This document shows positions 1-11,640 of a DNA stretch of 64,000 bases, piece by piece; within the stretch, counting starts at the first letter, position 1; each line of letters opens with the position of its first letter. A model generated the notes under the pieces. The model was not told the DNA's origin. It was given only the letters and a program-made list of their open reading frames with translations, and ran no database searches. The position numbers and the translations under genes were made by a program. Source of the DNA: Tiliqua scincoides (lineage: Eukaryota > Chordata > Lepidosauria > Squamata > Scincidae); the NCBI RefSeq assembly GCF_035046505.1, contig NC_089821.1, forward strand, positions 32,412,348-32,476,347. Reading direction: 5' to 3'.

Positions 1-560
1 TGGCATCTCTACCAGTGGAGTTGCCTTGGCATCCAAGCTGTGTTGCTACAGCATTTTTACAGTGTTGTGCCAATGTCCATGGTGCATCTCTCAACAGGCA
101 GGCTTCTACACTGGCAAGGCTGTTGTTGTGGTGCTAACATTCGAAGAGATACACTGGAATATCTCAAAGACAGGATTCGGCATTTAGAATAGGTAATTTT
201 CCATCTCTGTCCTTCCTGCAACCTGTAACAACTCTTCATCCCTCCTAAAACTCCTCAGTGACTAATCTCCTGCTCGTCTTCTTCTCCCCATGGTTGGGTC
301 ACATTGGTTTCAAGTGGAGGAGACCCACTCCAGCTGGCAGCCTGACTCTCTATCTCCCCTCCTTTCACTTAATCCATGCCTGTCCAAAAGAGTTCCCAAA
401 TGGGAATAATTTTCAATTATCCTCTGCTCACGACCACTAAATGCAAAGCAACTAGTCTTATAAGTAAAATTGTTCCCCTTGGTTTTTCTATATCTCTTCA
501 ATAAAACCTTTTTTTATTATTTTATTTTTTTGGAAACTCAGTCCCTTGGCTACTGCTAGC
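1..560. other. Non-genic sequence, nothing recognised
   Basis: No host exon or known repeat is recognised. There is a T-rich run near 505-530 just before a GC-rich miniature element. The short frames here have no family resemblance and overlap on both strands. Confidence 0.5.
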
Positions 561-565
561 CAAGT

Positions 566-1053
566 TACAATCCTATCTTGTGCTGCACTGTATCCAGTGC
601 AAAATTGGGACCAAAATTGGCTCAGCTGGAGGCAAGGGGCAACTCTTCCCCTTACCCCCGGGTAAGCCACCACAGCCCCAATGAGTCACCTCGGACCTGC
701 ACCTCCTCAAGAGATGAGGCAAGTCCAAGGAGAACAGAGGGGCTCTGCACTACTCAGAAAACGGGGTTGGGATCCAGCATAACTCCCAGGTCCCAGCACC
801 ACCTCCCGCTCCCCACCTGCCTACGCCCTGCAATGCCCTCAACCTGCCCTCCCCCGACACCAGAATGCGTCCCTTCTGCCTCCTCCCTGCGTCCTCCCCA
901 CCCTCCTCAGACCCTTGTGTCAGCCGAGCTTGACCAATGCAGCCTTACCTCTCTGCGTCAGCGCAGAGGCTGGATGTGGGCTGGTGCATGTCCCTCCGCC
1001 GGCCCAGCCGACACACGGGACTTGCACTGACCCAGGGCACACTTAGGATTGTT
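566..1053. mobile_element. GC-rich non-autonomous element (MITE-like)
   Basis: The left end reads ACAATCCTAT and the right end TTAGGATTGT, an inverted pair. The interior is C-rich and is shared with 47585-48056: both carry a 'ctgtatccagtgc' segment, a 'cttccccttacccc' segment and a 'gggatc(c/t)agcataa' segment. The 150-residue open frame inside is proline/serine-rich with no domain and comes from base composition. Related end sequences (CCCAATCCT) occur on many other elements in this window. Superfamily is not proven; a PIF/Harbinger origin is possible. Confidence 0.55.
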
Positions 1054-1942
1054 CCATTAGAGGCAGTTTGTTCATTCAGCTATCAGTCAGCAGCCCCACA
1101 ACAGCCATTCACTGCATCCTTGTATTGACCTCTCGGGTTACTGAGTATAAATTCCCCCAATTTAGTTTTAATTCTGGGCTGGAAAACCCCAGACCTGAGA
1201 CAGTGTGTTTGCATGGATCATGGTAGACAAGTATATGTGAAGGGAACCTTCACTAAAGGGGAGCGCAGAGTGTTAGTTTTGTTGAGTCTGCTGCAAGTGA
1301 CCTATTTAAAACAAACCCAAAACCCAACTAGTTTGTGCCTTATTGGGTAATGTGAAGGCAGATGATTTTGTGAGACAATATTAGTGAAATTTCCTGTCAT
1401 GCCGATTTAAATTGAAGACTGAGAAAAGGGATGACCTTTCAAATCTCTGGAGTTACATGGGCAAGAATGTCCTTTATCTGTTAAGATAAAAATGGATTGC
1501 TCCCCTTGCAAAATGGACACATATACATTTGTTGCCTAAAGGAGAAAAAAATTATTTTGGCTGTTAAATAACAGTATTCACAGTTTGTTATCTTTTGTTG
1601 CAATATTTGCATTACACACTTACTAGATAAGAAGTACACATCTGAGGTTTTTGAAAAATTGCTTATTAAGTACATTTAACTATAGTGGAGGAGTGCATTT
1701 TACTGGAGCTTATGTGAGCAAAACTTGTTAATAAAAGAATGATAAGTCCATCTGAAAGTTGATATGGACTGATAATTTTGAAACAAAACTCAGCTCTTTA
1801 GTCAATGCAAAAAAATGCAGACTTTAGCATAAAATGTATTAATATATTGATGATAAATGCATATTGCATCTGAAGTAAGACTATTATTTACAATCTTAAC
1901 AAATAATTCATAGAAACAAATGTAGCTCTATGTTCCATTAGT
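1054..1942. other. Single-copy-looking AT-rich sequence
   Basis: No repeat or exon is recognised. The stretch is AT-rich and not obviously related to other parts of the window, so it is probably unique intergenic or intronic DNA. Confidence 0.45.
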
Positions 1943-2490
1943 TTCTGGGCCACTTTCAAGGTGCTGGTATTGACCTTTAAAGACCTTCATGATTTGGGTC
2001 CAGGTTGCTTGAGGGAACGCCTTCCCCCATACATTCTGGCCTTACCTACAAATGACCATACATACAAATGACCCTTAGGTCATTTGAGAGGGCTCTCCTA
2101 CAAGTGCAACCTTTGTCCCAAGTTAAAAGGATGGCAGCACAAAGGTTGAGCACTATCTGTAGTAGCACCACACGTATGGAATTCCCTGCCAGGGGAATTA
2201 AGAACTATCCACTCCCTCATTGCTTTTTTGTGGGGGCTCAAAACATTTGTTTCATCTGCCCTTTGGGTGACAGGTTGATGTCTGCCCACTATGCTTCTGT
2301 AATAGTGTGTTGGTTCTCCTGCCTCTCTCTGGACCAAATAGTTGCCCCCCCCCATGGTGTTACTGTTTTTTAGTGTTACTGTTTTTTAGTAATGACTACT
2401 CATCTTTTGTATACAATGTGCATTGTATTATGGAACTATGTAAGCTGCCTTGGTCATTTGCTTCAGTATGAGAAAGGCATGATTTCTACC
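1943..2490 (+). mobile_element. L2 LINE, 3' end of ORF2 plus 3' UTR
   Basis: Translation from about 1945 gives FKVLVLTFKDLHDLGPG followed by LRERLPPYILAL, and further on VAPHVWNSLPGELRTIHSL and LKTFV. This is the conserved C-terminal block that follows the reverse transcriptase in vertebrate L2 ORF2 (general pattern: FKxLxLTxKALHxLxP, then PxLWNSLPxELR, then LKTxLF). The two parts lie in different frames, so at least one frameshift lies between them, and the upstream polymerase is absent. The 3' part (about 2420-2490, 'gtaagctgccttggt...agaaaggca') resembles the L2 3' UTR. It is an old, 5'-truncated copy. Confidence 0.75.
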
Positions 2491-3983
2491 CACCCTCTGA
2501 GACTTCATGGGCATTGTCCACACATTTACAATCCCATCTTTCCAACTGAGAACTAGAATCATACTTTAAAAAAGAAAAAGTAAGATAACAGAGAATCTTA
2601 CGGTGCTGAATTTCATACCAATATCTGCACTTAAATTGCATCATTGTCCTGGAATCAGAAGCAACTGATCATCCAATAGGCAACTGCTGAGATATTAGGT
2701 TAAAATAAATCATTCAATACTCTGTGTAGCTCAGTTTTAAAACTCATTCAGTTTTTTCTCCCACATCGATTCAGTGAAGTCCCTATTGTGCAACTGAAAC
2801 TCCTAGCTATTCTTGGAAGCTAGAAAGAAATTGCTAATGGCAAGGCTTAGCCAGAGGAATAATATATTGTGTCTACTACCCAAAGAAATCACTATGGTGA
2901 CAAGTATTGTGTAAGAACCTAGCAGACATATTGTAATAAGTAGTATAATTATATTTTACAGGGTTATCATATCATAATTAGTTTTTTTTTTAGGAATTTC
3001 TATAAAGCTTTGAGTGACTGTTGTTATAAATTATAATTAATTAGCCATGGATAAGCCATGCACTATTTATAATTAATTAATGCAACAAGCTTACTTAAAA
3101 TAAAAATTGTCCAAATGAAACTTGGATCTTGAGCCACTCTAGATCACTTTACAGGCGTTCTGTGGCCCCACTGCTAATCTAAAGAAAACAAAAAGAGTAA
3201 GCTTGCTGTTCTAAAGTTGAAAAATAGTCCATCTGACAACCTTCATGAGTAGTCTAGACAAAAAAATCTTTAAGTAACTGGACTAATATTTTTTAACTGA
3301 TCACAGAAGCAGATTCCTTTACAGGGATTCCTTACAGGGATCATTGCATTGCAACCTATAGCTCAAGATTATTGTCAAAGACTTCTGTAAGGGAAACTCA
3401 GGATTGGGTTGGACCCTAGAAGGTAGATGGTGGAAGCTTGGTTTCAAATGGCTGACATCCCTCTGTCCAGTCGCAATAGGATTGTGCTATAGACCTGGAT
3501 GCCTGTTAAGGACATTCTCGTACCATAGTGTTGTGAGCTCTGGGAGGTGGGTGAGTGCCAGTGGATCAAAGGAAAGGACTTGGATGCTAAGGAACTACAA
3601 GTTTCTACACAAGCACAGAGGAAGAAGTAGGGTATGCGCATCCTTAGCCTCACAGCCCATTAAACTCTCAGTCCTGGCTCTGGGTCTCATTGAACTGTGG
3701 CTCAGATTAAACATCTCTATCTAGGAACCAATTATAAGAACAATTTTAGATTCATTTCCCCAATATAAAATATCCACTACATAAAACCAATATGCCCAGT
3801 AGCAGACTATGCTTGAATTCTTAAGGGGGTGTGCATATGTGGATGAATTTTATATGTATAGGAGCTTTTTTATACATTTGGGGGAAAACTGCGGAATCCC
3901 TTACCACCCATCAGGAATAGCAGCCCATCAAAACTGGAACTGTGTGACTGCGTGGCTGAACATATCTACTTTCAATGGATATA
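2491..3983. other. AT-rich sequence without recognised gene
   Basis: The stretch contains AT-rich runs such as the TTATAAT/TTAATTAA cluster near 3020-3080. The 106-residue frame at 3404-3724 has no domain and is matched by an antisense frame, so it is not called. No repeat family is recognised. Confidence 0.45.
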
Positions 3984-4457
3984 CAGGTTGAGCCTCATTA
4001 TTCGCATGGGTTCCAAGCACTCACATGGATGGCAAAAAAATCAATTTAAAAAACAAAGTTTCTTTGTGATTTAAAAACAGCCTTGCTGACCTTTGTGATG
4101 TAAGATAAGAATCATTAAGAAGACAATCCACCAATCAGTCATCCTCCAAGCACTTAGAAAGAAAGGCACCTCACTCAGCCCTTCCCTTCACCAATGCAAA
4201 CACCTTTCTTTCATGTGCTGGGGGGGGAAGGGAGGGGTCTCCTGGAGAGAGAAGGATTGATGGATTGTCAGCCAGCTGCCCCCCCTCTCGTTAAGGAGGC
4301 TATTGTTAAAGGACTGTTCAGTTTTTTAAACTGATTTTAAAGGGATGCATTTTTCCCCTTCTCCAGGGATCAGCACATTCCCTCTCATTTGCAGGGGCCA
4401 TTCATGTTCAGTCAAATCCGTGTATAAAAAAATCCATGTATAAATAGGCTGGACCTG
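3984..4457. mobile_element. Tigger/pogo-like MITE with TA target duplication
   Basis: The left end CAGGTTGAGCCTCATTATTC pairs with the right end GGCTGGACCTG as diverged terminal inverted repeats. TA dinucleotides flank both sides (3982-3983 and 4458-4459), as expected for Tc1/mariner-class elements. The subterminal 'tccgtgtataaa' and 'tccatgtataaa' motifs recall Tigger-type termini. There is no transposase. A related element lies at 43413-44186. Confidence 0.65.
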
Positions 4458-4487
4458 TACATCTTAACAGAAGTTTACTGACCATCA

Positions 4488-4576
4488 GCCCAATCCTATC
4501 CCCACTTACCTGGGAATAAGCCTCATTGACTTTAATGGGACTTACTTCTGAGTGGGCAGACATGGGAGTGGGCTAT
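4488..4576. repeat. Short palindromic interspersed repeat (CCCAATCCTAT family)
   Basis: This 85-95 bp repeat has inverted ends related to GCAATCCTATGC and a core containing ACTCAGAAGTAAGTCCC or its complement. It recurs at 6488-6566, 9098-9171, 27462-27545, 27836-27886, 28250-28336, 38826-38912, 42624-42712, 60629-60712 and 61160-61249. The short length, palindromic ends and lack of a Pol III box suggest a MITE. Confidence 0.6.
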
Positions 4577-4799
4577 AAGACAACTGCTATTGAACACATG
4601 TTTATAGGTGTGCAATTTTTCCCCTGTAAGCATTAGTTTGTTTTAAAAAGATCTGTTACCTAATTCAGAGTAGTCCCATAGGCTTGGCAATAATGATTTA
4701 GCAAGTAGTATAATGAACCAAATCATACTCTTGGATGAGGGTCTGTGAACCAATAGGAAACATTTAATTCCTATGTAGTTTTGGCAATCTGCAGATGTG

Positions 4800-4950
4800 G
4801 CAGCAACTGTTACCCTGCACATGCCCAATCTCGTCTGATCTTGGAAGCTAAGCAGGGTCAGGCCTGGTTAGTACTTGGATGGGAGACCGCTTGGGAATAC
4901 CTGGTGCTGTAGGCTTGTACCATAGTCTTTCGAGACTGAAGGTTGCCAAC
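4800..4950 (+). mobile_element. 5S rRNA-derived SINE, full-length copy
   Basis: About 95 bp match the vertebrate 5S rRNA body (GATCTTGGAAGCTAAGCAGG, then GTTAGTACTTGGATGGGAGA, then GGTGCTGTAGGC). The A box, intermediate element and C box of the internal Pol III promoter are therefore present. The first 24 bp (ggcagcaactgttaccctgc...) are not 5S. The last 33 bp (4918-4950), ending GAGACTGAAGGTTGCCAAC, are identical to the 3' end of the LINE at 21267-23972. Perfect 8-bp direct repeats CAGATGTG flank it (4792-4799 and 4951-4958). There is no poly(A) tail. Confidence 0.9.
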
Positions 4951-5024
4951 CAGATGTGAACAGAGCACTTACAAGTGTGCTGCGCATAAGTGTCCTCAGT
5001 TGAAAAGATTTAAATATAAACAGA

Positions 5025-5290
5025 GCCAACTCAAGATCTCCTGACACCTGAGGCAGCATGGAAACCGATACCCCCCCTTGCTCAGTTATGTGCCAGCCTC
5101 TACTCCTCCCATTGTAGATCAGGATTCTTATGTCCTCCACATTTCTTTTTCCTCTCTGTCCCCCTCTTCCTTTTCCAATACAGGATACGAAGGAGGAGGA
5201 GGAACCGTGAAAACAAGGAAACTGACCAAGATGCCCCCATCACCACCAATATGCTGCCTGAGGTAACTGTTTCAGTTAGCCTCGTGGATG
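5025..5290. mobile_element. MITE-like repeat, superfamily uncertain
   Basis: The left part 'ctcctgacacctgaggcagcat' is echoed inverted by the right part 'atgctgcctgaggtaactg'. This gives a diverged fold-back layout typical of a non-autonomous DNA element. No clear target duplication was found. The overlapping short frames are not genes. Confidence 0.4.
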
Positions 5291-5528
5291 GGTTGACGTG
5301 GAACATGGGCACAACTATTGAGCACAATTCTTCTTTGTTTTCTCTTGCACATTCCCTTCTGTTGTTTGCAAAGAAACTCACCTGCTTTTTTCATTCATTT
5401 TGCAGAAGAATGAAGAAATGTCCAGATATTTTATGTGCATGCCCACACTTCTTTCCGAAACTGCCAAAATTTTATAATATTAATGGACATTCTGACACGA
5501 TTGCTATAAAGAGTAGACTCGGCAGTGT

Positions 5529-5574
5529 ATAAATAAATAAATAAATAAACAAATAAATAAATAAATAAATAAAT
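5529..5574 (+). repeat. (AAAT)n microsatellite, possibly a LINE tail
   Basis: About eleven AAAT units with one interruption. The preceding 'cggcagtgtataaat' resembles the end of L2-type 3' UTRs, so this may be the tail of a heavily truncated retroposon. Confidence 0.7.
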
Positions 5575-5599
5575 ACTCTCTCAGGATTAGGAAATTAAG

Positions 5600-5998
5600 G
5601 CCCATTCCTGAAATCAGTCAGCGCCGGTGCTGAGCTCTAGCACCGGTGCTGGGCGCCATCAGTGTGCCATAAAGCACATTTACAGCACCCGATGAGTAAG
5701 AAGCGCCAGCGCTGGGCCTGTGCCAGTCAGGCGTTGGGCCTAGTGCGAAGGCAGAGGACATGCTGCTGTACGTGCAACTCTGGGGGGTGAGAGGAGGGTA
5801 GGGTGGGAGGAGGACCTGGGGCAGGAAGGAGCAGGATCAGCAGAACTCTGCTCCACCGTATCCTGAACTCCATGTCAGGCCAGAAGACCTGACATCGAGT
5901 CTCTCAAGTCTGTGCTGCTTCCCAGCACCTGCTGAATTTCCCAGTAGCCGCTTTGGCACCATTAATCCAGCAGGTACCAGGATGCTCAGGATTGGGCT
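5600..5998. mobile_element. GC-rich MITE with CCCAATCCT-type ends
   Basis: The left end is GGCCCATTCCTGA and the right end TCAGGATTGGGCTGC, an inverted pair. TAA precedes the left end. The interior holds GC-rich short inverted repeats ('agcgccggtgctgagctctagcaccggtgct'-type). It has the same general architecture as 52398-52932 and 57962-58441. Confidence 0.55.
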
Positions 5999-7014
5999 GC
6001 CTGTTTCCTATAACGTCAATATTTGGCTGACTGCTCATATTGTACGTGATAGAATTCTGGCGGGCCCACTCTTTGTGTTAGGCAAAGAATCCAATAGGAT
6101 GGAATGCAGGTCATGGGTCCCAAGCTTAATAAGACAGGAGGCTAGTCAATGGTTCTTAACAAATCCCTAGTAGCCCTGAATGGGGGTTCTCAGGACCTTA
6201 GTACATCTATCTGAAAGGAGGAGCTAAGATGCAGATGTCAAGTGACTAGGGGTGCAGTAATAAAGGGAAACAAAACTCTGGGACTTCTGCAGCAGGAATA
6301 ATGATGCCATGAGCAAGAGCTCTCAGGTGCTACCTTTGAAACTTATTTCAAAGGATCTTAGATGAGAAGAGACTACAGGCTCACCAGGAGGAAAATTGAG
6401 AAATTGGCCAATGGATATATGCTAATATCTAGACCACTGATTTTCACAAGACCTCCCTGAGAGACAGTATGTTACATAAATGCTACAATACTATGCAAAT
6501 TTATCTGGATTAAGTCCTATTGAGCACAGTGGAATTTACTTCTGATGAATCATGCACAGGCTAGCACTCTAATATAGCTGATCGATCTGGGATCATTTTA
6601 AATCCATTTTTTTAAATTTCTTATATATTTGTTTGAAACCATTGCAACCCCCCAAAGGGTTGGGGATGAAATAAGCTAGATCTTTAGATGAAGTATGCTT
6701 AGTTTCAAAGTAGAAATTAACGGTAGGAGAAACAAATACTCAAATGAAGAAATTTAATATGTTGGACTTTTCTTTTCTTTTGCATAGTCTTGGTGGGGTA
6801 GCAGCTATGATGAATGTCATGATGAACTCCTGCACTTCACAATTTACTACAGTATCACTGCAGATCACTCGCTTCTCCATTTGCCTGGCCAGCGAGAAAG
6901 ACAAAGGAATCATGGGCTGTAGATACTGGAGAAGATAGAGAATGAGATGGAATTCTGATCTAAGGGAGACTGCAATGGAAGCTAAGAAGAGCTGGCAGCT
7001 AGTAGCTGCAGATA
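5999..7014. other. Mostly unannotated, with a diverged short repeat at 6488-6566
   Basis: Positions 6488-6566 match the short CCCAATCCTAT family in diverged form ('aagtcctattgagcacagtgg'). The rest shows no recognised repeat or exon. Confidence 0.4.
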
Positions 7015-7400
7015 TATATACTTAGAATTCCCATGCTGATGTTGCTTGCTGGATGAAGTGACACCCCAGGACACACCTTCCAAGCCCACACCCTGATCTG
7101 CCCCACCTTACCTGTACCCCTCCAAACATACTGCAGCTCTGCTCCAGTTGTGTCTGGAGGTTGTTCTGAGGCCCAGGGTTGGAAGGCCCTAGAATGTCTG
7201 GAGGGCCTGAAGAACCAAAAGTGATTCTAAGGCCTCCCAAAGTCTCAGAACACCCTCCAGAGGCAACTGGAGCACAGTTCCAGTCATGTTCGGAGGGAGT
7301 AGGAGGGAGTAGGACCCCAGCAGCTGCAGAAAGGATGGCAATGCTGCTCCCCACAGAGTGCCACCCCCTGAGCGACACAACTGTTGCCCGAGCACATGCT
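7015..7400. mobile_element. Probable MITE fragment
   Basis: The segment 'gaagtgacaccccaggacacacc' resembles the interior of squamate elements that begin CAGTGGCGTAGCTA. The rest is C-rich with partial self-complementarity ('ctggaggttgttctgaggcc' against 'gagggtgttctgagactt'). The open frames at 7022-7406 overlap on both strands and follow from composition. Confidence 0.35.
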
Positions 7401-8575
7401 ATCTAATGCCATCTAAATGCTGAAACCGTGTATTTGTCAATACAGCAAGTGTTACAAAGACATCATAAGCCTCTAGTAATTTCTCCTCTAAAGGAAGTCC
7501 AAAGTCGAGTAATACTGTATTCCCTGAAATTTCCACTTGGTAGGATAAGTGGGGCATAAGCATGTAACAATATAAAGTATTTTGAACATTCTAAAGCAGT
7601 ATAATTATATCAGTGTGAAATATTATTACCATTTCATTCATTAAATATGGCACTTGCCACCAAGGTTGAATCTACACATGTAGCAGAATGTAGTGGTACA
7701 ATCCTAAGGTGGTAGAAGAGAGACAACATTTGCATCAAATATTATAAGAACTTCCCCAAGATAATGGTTTTTGCAATATGCAATGTTTGGGAGTGAAGTC
7801 TCACAAGATCTCGGGCCAGCCGGAGGTCGGCATGCACCCATGCCCCCCCTTTAATTTGCCACTGGGAGGGCTTTTTTGGTATGAAAATAAGGAAGAAAGT
7901 AGCTGTGATGTCAATCACATCAATGGTCCTAGTGCGATTGGTTTAGTTTCTGTAAACAGCACAAGGGGGGGGGCGAGAATCATCCAATCATGGATTATCA
8001 CATTTAGTTTGGCCCCATAGCATCTTGTAAAGTAGCAAGTTAAAAATCTGATATATTTTTCAGGGAAAAAAATCATCTTGCAAAGTCAATAGATAAACAT
8101 TAAGATTCCAATGACTAAATGACCCCTGAAAAAGTTGTGGTGTTTCACTCCTAAAAAATTGTGGTGAATAATTTCAGAGCTCATCCTCTAGAGTGTTAGT
8201 CAACTTTCTCACCTATTGAATAAACTCAAACTTTACAGTAGCTGTGAAATTTCAATTTGTCCATTCAATGTATTGTTGTCAATTCAAAGTACTGTATTGT
8301 TCAACATCTCCAAAGTGTTCAGTCTGTTTTAAAAAGCAAAATTCAAATCTAACTTCACCCCAGTCACAGCTTCCCATAGAAAAGAAAAAGATTGTTATGA
8401 AGCCATTTGGTTCTGCATTTTTGAAAGATTGCTATCTGAAAAGGAAATTCTCTAAACCAAGAGCTTGCTGCTGCAGCAGCTACAAGTGAGGGAAGAAGCA
8501 TACAGAGACATACAGATTTGCCCAAAATATAGAGCCTGATCATCAGTACTAAATGAACAGAATGAATGTAATTAC
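7401..8575. other. No gene recognised; possible repeat at 7770-8010
   Basis: The 7770-8010 part has GC-rich edges and a G9 run and may be an unrecognised MITE. The remainder is AT-rich single-copy-looking sequence. Confidence 0.35.
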
Positions 8576-8872
8576 TCTGTGGAACACCTTGCCACAGGAT
8601 GTGGTGATGGCATCTGGCCTGAATGCCTTTAAAAGGGGACTGGACAAATTTCTGGTGAAAAGTCCATCACAGGTTACAAGCTGTGATGGGTATGTGCAAT
8701 TCTCCTGATTTTAGAAGTAGGCTACCTCAGAATGCCAGATGCAAGGGCGGATGCAGGTCTCTTATTGTCTTGTGTGCTCCCTGAGGCATCTGGTGGGCCA
8801 CTGTGAAATACAGAAAGCTGGACTAGATGGGTCTTTGGCCTGTTCTAGTAGGGCTTTTCTTATGTTCTTATG
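8576..8872 (+). mobile_element. CR1 LINE 3' UTR/3' end
   Basis: The 'tgtggaacaccttgccacagg' start, 'aaaaggggactggacaaattt' middle and 'gctggactagatggg' near the end are typical of the amniote CR1 3' region. It ends in TTCTTATGTTCTTATG, two octamer units standing in for the short-repeat tail of CR1. It is 5'-truncated with no coding sequence left. Other CR1 3' ends here are at 20840, 25029 (minus), 46212, 49846 and 51083. Confidence 0.8.
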
Positions 8873-9097
8873 TAACAGGGTTGCCAGGTGAGACCAGGGA
8901 TCAGAGGATGGTACATCAGAAGTGATAGCATAATTGAGAAGTATCAAGGAAAGCTTCATCTCTACACCACTATACATGCTGTATGTTAAAATCTTTAGTT
9001 TTTCTTGAGTGTGCTGTGCTAGGTCCCATGTGGTAGAATAGATAAATATTTTATTTCCATGTCTCGAGTGTGCTATGCAGACACAGCACAACATTAT

Positions 9098-9171
9098 GCT
9101 GTCTACCCAGAGGCAAGTCCTACTGTGTTCAATGGACTTACTCCAAGGAAAGTGTGCATAGGATTGCAACC
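9098..9171. repeat. Short CCCAATCCTAT-family repeat
   Basis: The core 'aggcaagtcctactgtgttcaatgg' and the end 'tgcataggattgcaacc' match the family described at 4488. Confidence 0.6.
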
Positions 9172-10380
9172 TTACCCTTTTTCACATAATTACCTTCTCC
9201 CTGCCTATCTGTTGTGGCCTTAAAAAAAATAAGAAAAAAGTGTTCCGTTTCTACACTGTCTGAGCCAAGTACTTGGAGTCAAGCAGTACCCAAGCAGGCA
9301 AGTGATCAAGTCAGGAAACAGTAAATCAAACAGGTAAGTGTGTGAGCAGGGACATGAATATCCCAGAGCAGCTCAGTCTGTGCCTGAGTAATATTTTCAG
9401 GCAAAAAGGCAAAGCTTTTAGAGGAAGAACTGGAATCATATTGGCCCCATCCAGTAACCTGACTCATGGTGAGCAATAACTAGCCTCTGATCATCTGCAG
9501 CAGTAGAATTAAGAGTATAGTAATAAGTGTAGCAGAGAGTAGGCTAGCAGTGATAATCTCTGGCAAGTAGTACAGGGGCATAGAATGCAACCAGGCATTA
9601 TCTCAGGAAATTGATTCTAGGATCTCCCATGTTTTAAAAAATTGAAGAGCAGTTGGTGCTTGCATGCGTGTAAGGAAGTGATCAGAATGGGACTGTGAGG
9701 CCCTGTGAGCCAGTGGGTGGTATTGATTTATTTTTAAGTTCATAGACTGCATTTAGCAGAAGTCCCAAAGCGGTTTACAGTAACTCTTAAAATATAATGT
9801 AGCAGTTCCCTTCCCCAGGCATGCTTTTTTTTTTTTTTTACAAGAAATGCTGCTCCCTGAAGTGGGTATCACCTTGCAAGAAAAAAATGTATCATGGATT
9901 TCTTCTGTGGGGCGAGTGTCACTTTCGGGGGGGGGGAGGAAGGACAATGTTAATTAGGAATACTGTTGGGAGCGGAGATAAGCTCTAGCACCATTGTCCC
10001 TGTCCAACCCAGCCCTGCCTCTGGTTGTTATTTAGGATTTTTAGGGGGAAAAAAAAATGCAGATGATGTAGTCCTGGAACTTCCATTGTCACATTAAGTT
10101 TGATCTTGATCAATTAGTGAAATAAGGTGGGGATATAATTTCCAGCCATATTCTCCAAGAACCACAGTGGGTTTGTTTTCCAAATACTGTGTCCACGCAT
10201 CATGCTTCACTGCCCCACAAGATACTTCACTTACTCCAATATATCCTAACAGTAGGAACACAAGAATTGCTTCATGTTGGCCCCATGCTACATTTTCTTA
10301 TCTAGCAGCCCAGTCCTATGTAACTTCCCGCACAGCAATGCAGCGGCACCAACTTGACTTGTCTGCATAGGCTTTTAGAG
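9172..10380. other. Non-genic; L2-like tail remnant near 9725-9790
   Basis: The segment 'tttatttttaagttcatagactgc...aaagcggtttacag' at 9725-9790 looks like an L2-type 3' UTR in reverse orientation. Otherwise only homopolymer runs are notable (A/T near 9825, G near 9928). Confidence 0.4.
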
Positions 10381-10863
10381 CAGGGGTTCTCAAACTTAAC
10401 CTCACCTTGACCCACCTGTTCTGTGGTGGAAGGCACAGTGACCCACCTCTTTCTCTGGGTCTCTGCAGTCCCCTATAAGCAACCAAAAATCACTTTCAGG
10501 AAACTGGAAGTAAACCAGAAGTTTTGTTCCAGCTGCTTCTGGAGGCCTGCAGAGACCTGGCGTGGGCTCCAATTGCATCAGGAGGGCTCCAGTTTGCATC
10601 CACCTGCATGCAAGAATGTGTTAGAGGGCCCAATCCAGGACCCACTGAACATTGGTTGGTTGGCAACCTTCAGTCTCGAAAGAGTATGGTATAAGCCTAC
10701 AGCACCTGGTATTCCCAGGCGGTCTCCCATCCAAGTACTAACCAGGCCTGACCCTGCTTAGCTTCCGAGATCAGACAAGATCGGGCATGTGCAGGATAAC
10801 AGTTGCTGCGGATTAGATTGCGACCTAATAAGTGGGTCATGACCCACAGTTTGAGAAACCCTG
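10381..10863. mobile_element. hAT MITE interrupted by a 5S SINE
   Basis: The left terminus CAGGGGTTCTCAAACTTA mirrors the right terminus CACAGTTTGAGAAACCCTG, a hAT-type terminal inverted repeat. The flanks TTTTAGAG (10373-10380) and GTGTAGAG (10863-10870) agree at 6 of 8 positions, an eroded target duplication. A 5S SINE sits inside at 10658-10809, so the element itself is only about 330 bp and is older than the SINE. Confidence 0.7.
10658..10809 (-). mobile_element. 5S rRNA-derived SINE nested in a hAT MITE
   Basis: Full-length copy on the minus strand: the LINE-shared tail is at the low-coordinate end (GGTTGGCAACCTTCAGTCTC), followed by the 5S body with A box and C box, then the non-5S head ending in 'cagttgctgc'. 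Flanks (attggttg, attagattg) match only approximately as a target duplication. The tail differs from the LINE tail by a base or two. Confidence 0.88.
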
Positions 10864-11324
10864 TGTAGAGTACAGCAAAGCAGAAAAAGATTTGTCAGGA
10901 AAAGGAAATTTCTAGTCATGATTAAGGGAACAGGAAACACTTGGAGATTTCTTTGAAAATACTTGGCTTAAATATCAAATTGCACAACAGCTTTTATGGC
11001 AATATTCTTGCAATGGAGCATATTTTGAGAGTTTCGAAATACACTTTTACAGAAGTTTTCAAAATAAAAACCCTGATCCATTAATGTTAAGATTTGTTTT
11101 CATTCTTAAAAAAAGATTTTTTTTTTTTAAAGTTTACACCCTGATCACATGGCTTTAGAAGAGTTTGGAAAATTAACTAATAGATCGGTCGGCACAGTTG
11201 GAAGTTGCTTGGAAGTTGCTATCCCACCCCATCTGCACTGGGCTTCAAGACACAGAATGCGTGCAGATTCTGCTCCTCCTCTACTGTTAACAAGAAGTAG
11301 AAGTCTGCCTGTTAACAGGCAGGA
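10864..11324. other. No recognised feature
   Basis: AT-rich sequence with a T run near 11115. Frames at 11145-11505 overlap on both strands and extend into the SINE that follows. Confidence 0.4.
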
Positions 11325-11640
11325 GGTCTGGTCTAGAGGGTAGAGCCTCCGTTTGCCTGAAGATAACATCCACAAGGTCGCCAGTTCGAGGCCGCCAGCA
11401 CCGTGGGACCTTGGAGCAGCTGACAAGCTGAAGCCGAGCTATTCCATCTGCTCTGAGCGTGGGAGGATGGAGGCCAGACTGTGAAGCCAGATTGGAATGA
11501 AACACCTTGAATGCAGTGGTTCTTGAAAGAAAGAATCTTCTTTCAAATTGTAAAAATCCCTATTTAATAAGGGATTTAAATAAAGCCTGCCTATGTAAAC
11601 CGCCTTGAATAAAGACCAAGAAAGGCGGTATATAAATACC

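Noticed and set aside
578-1030. 150-residue open frame
   Set aside because: Pro/Ser-rich, lies wholly in a GC-rich MITE, no domain, and shared only with another copy of that MITE.
4800-4950. Functional 5S rRNA gene
   Set aside because: Only the 3' three-quarters of 5S is present, with a foreign head and a LINE-type tail; flanking duplications show retroposition.
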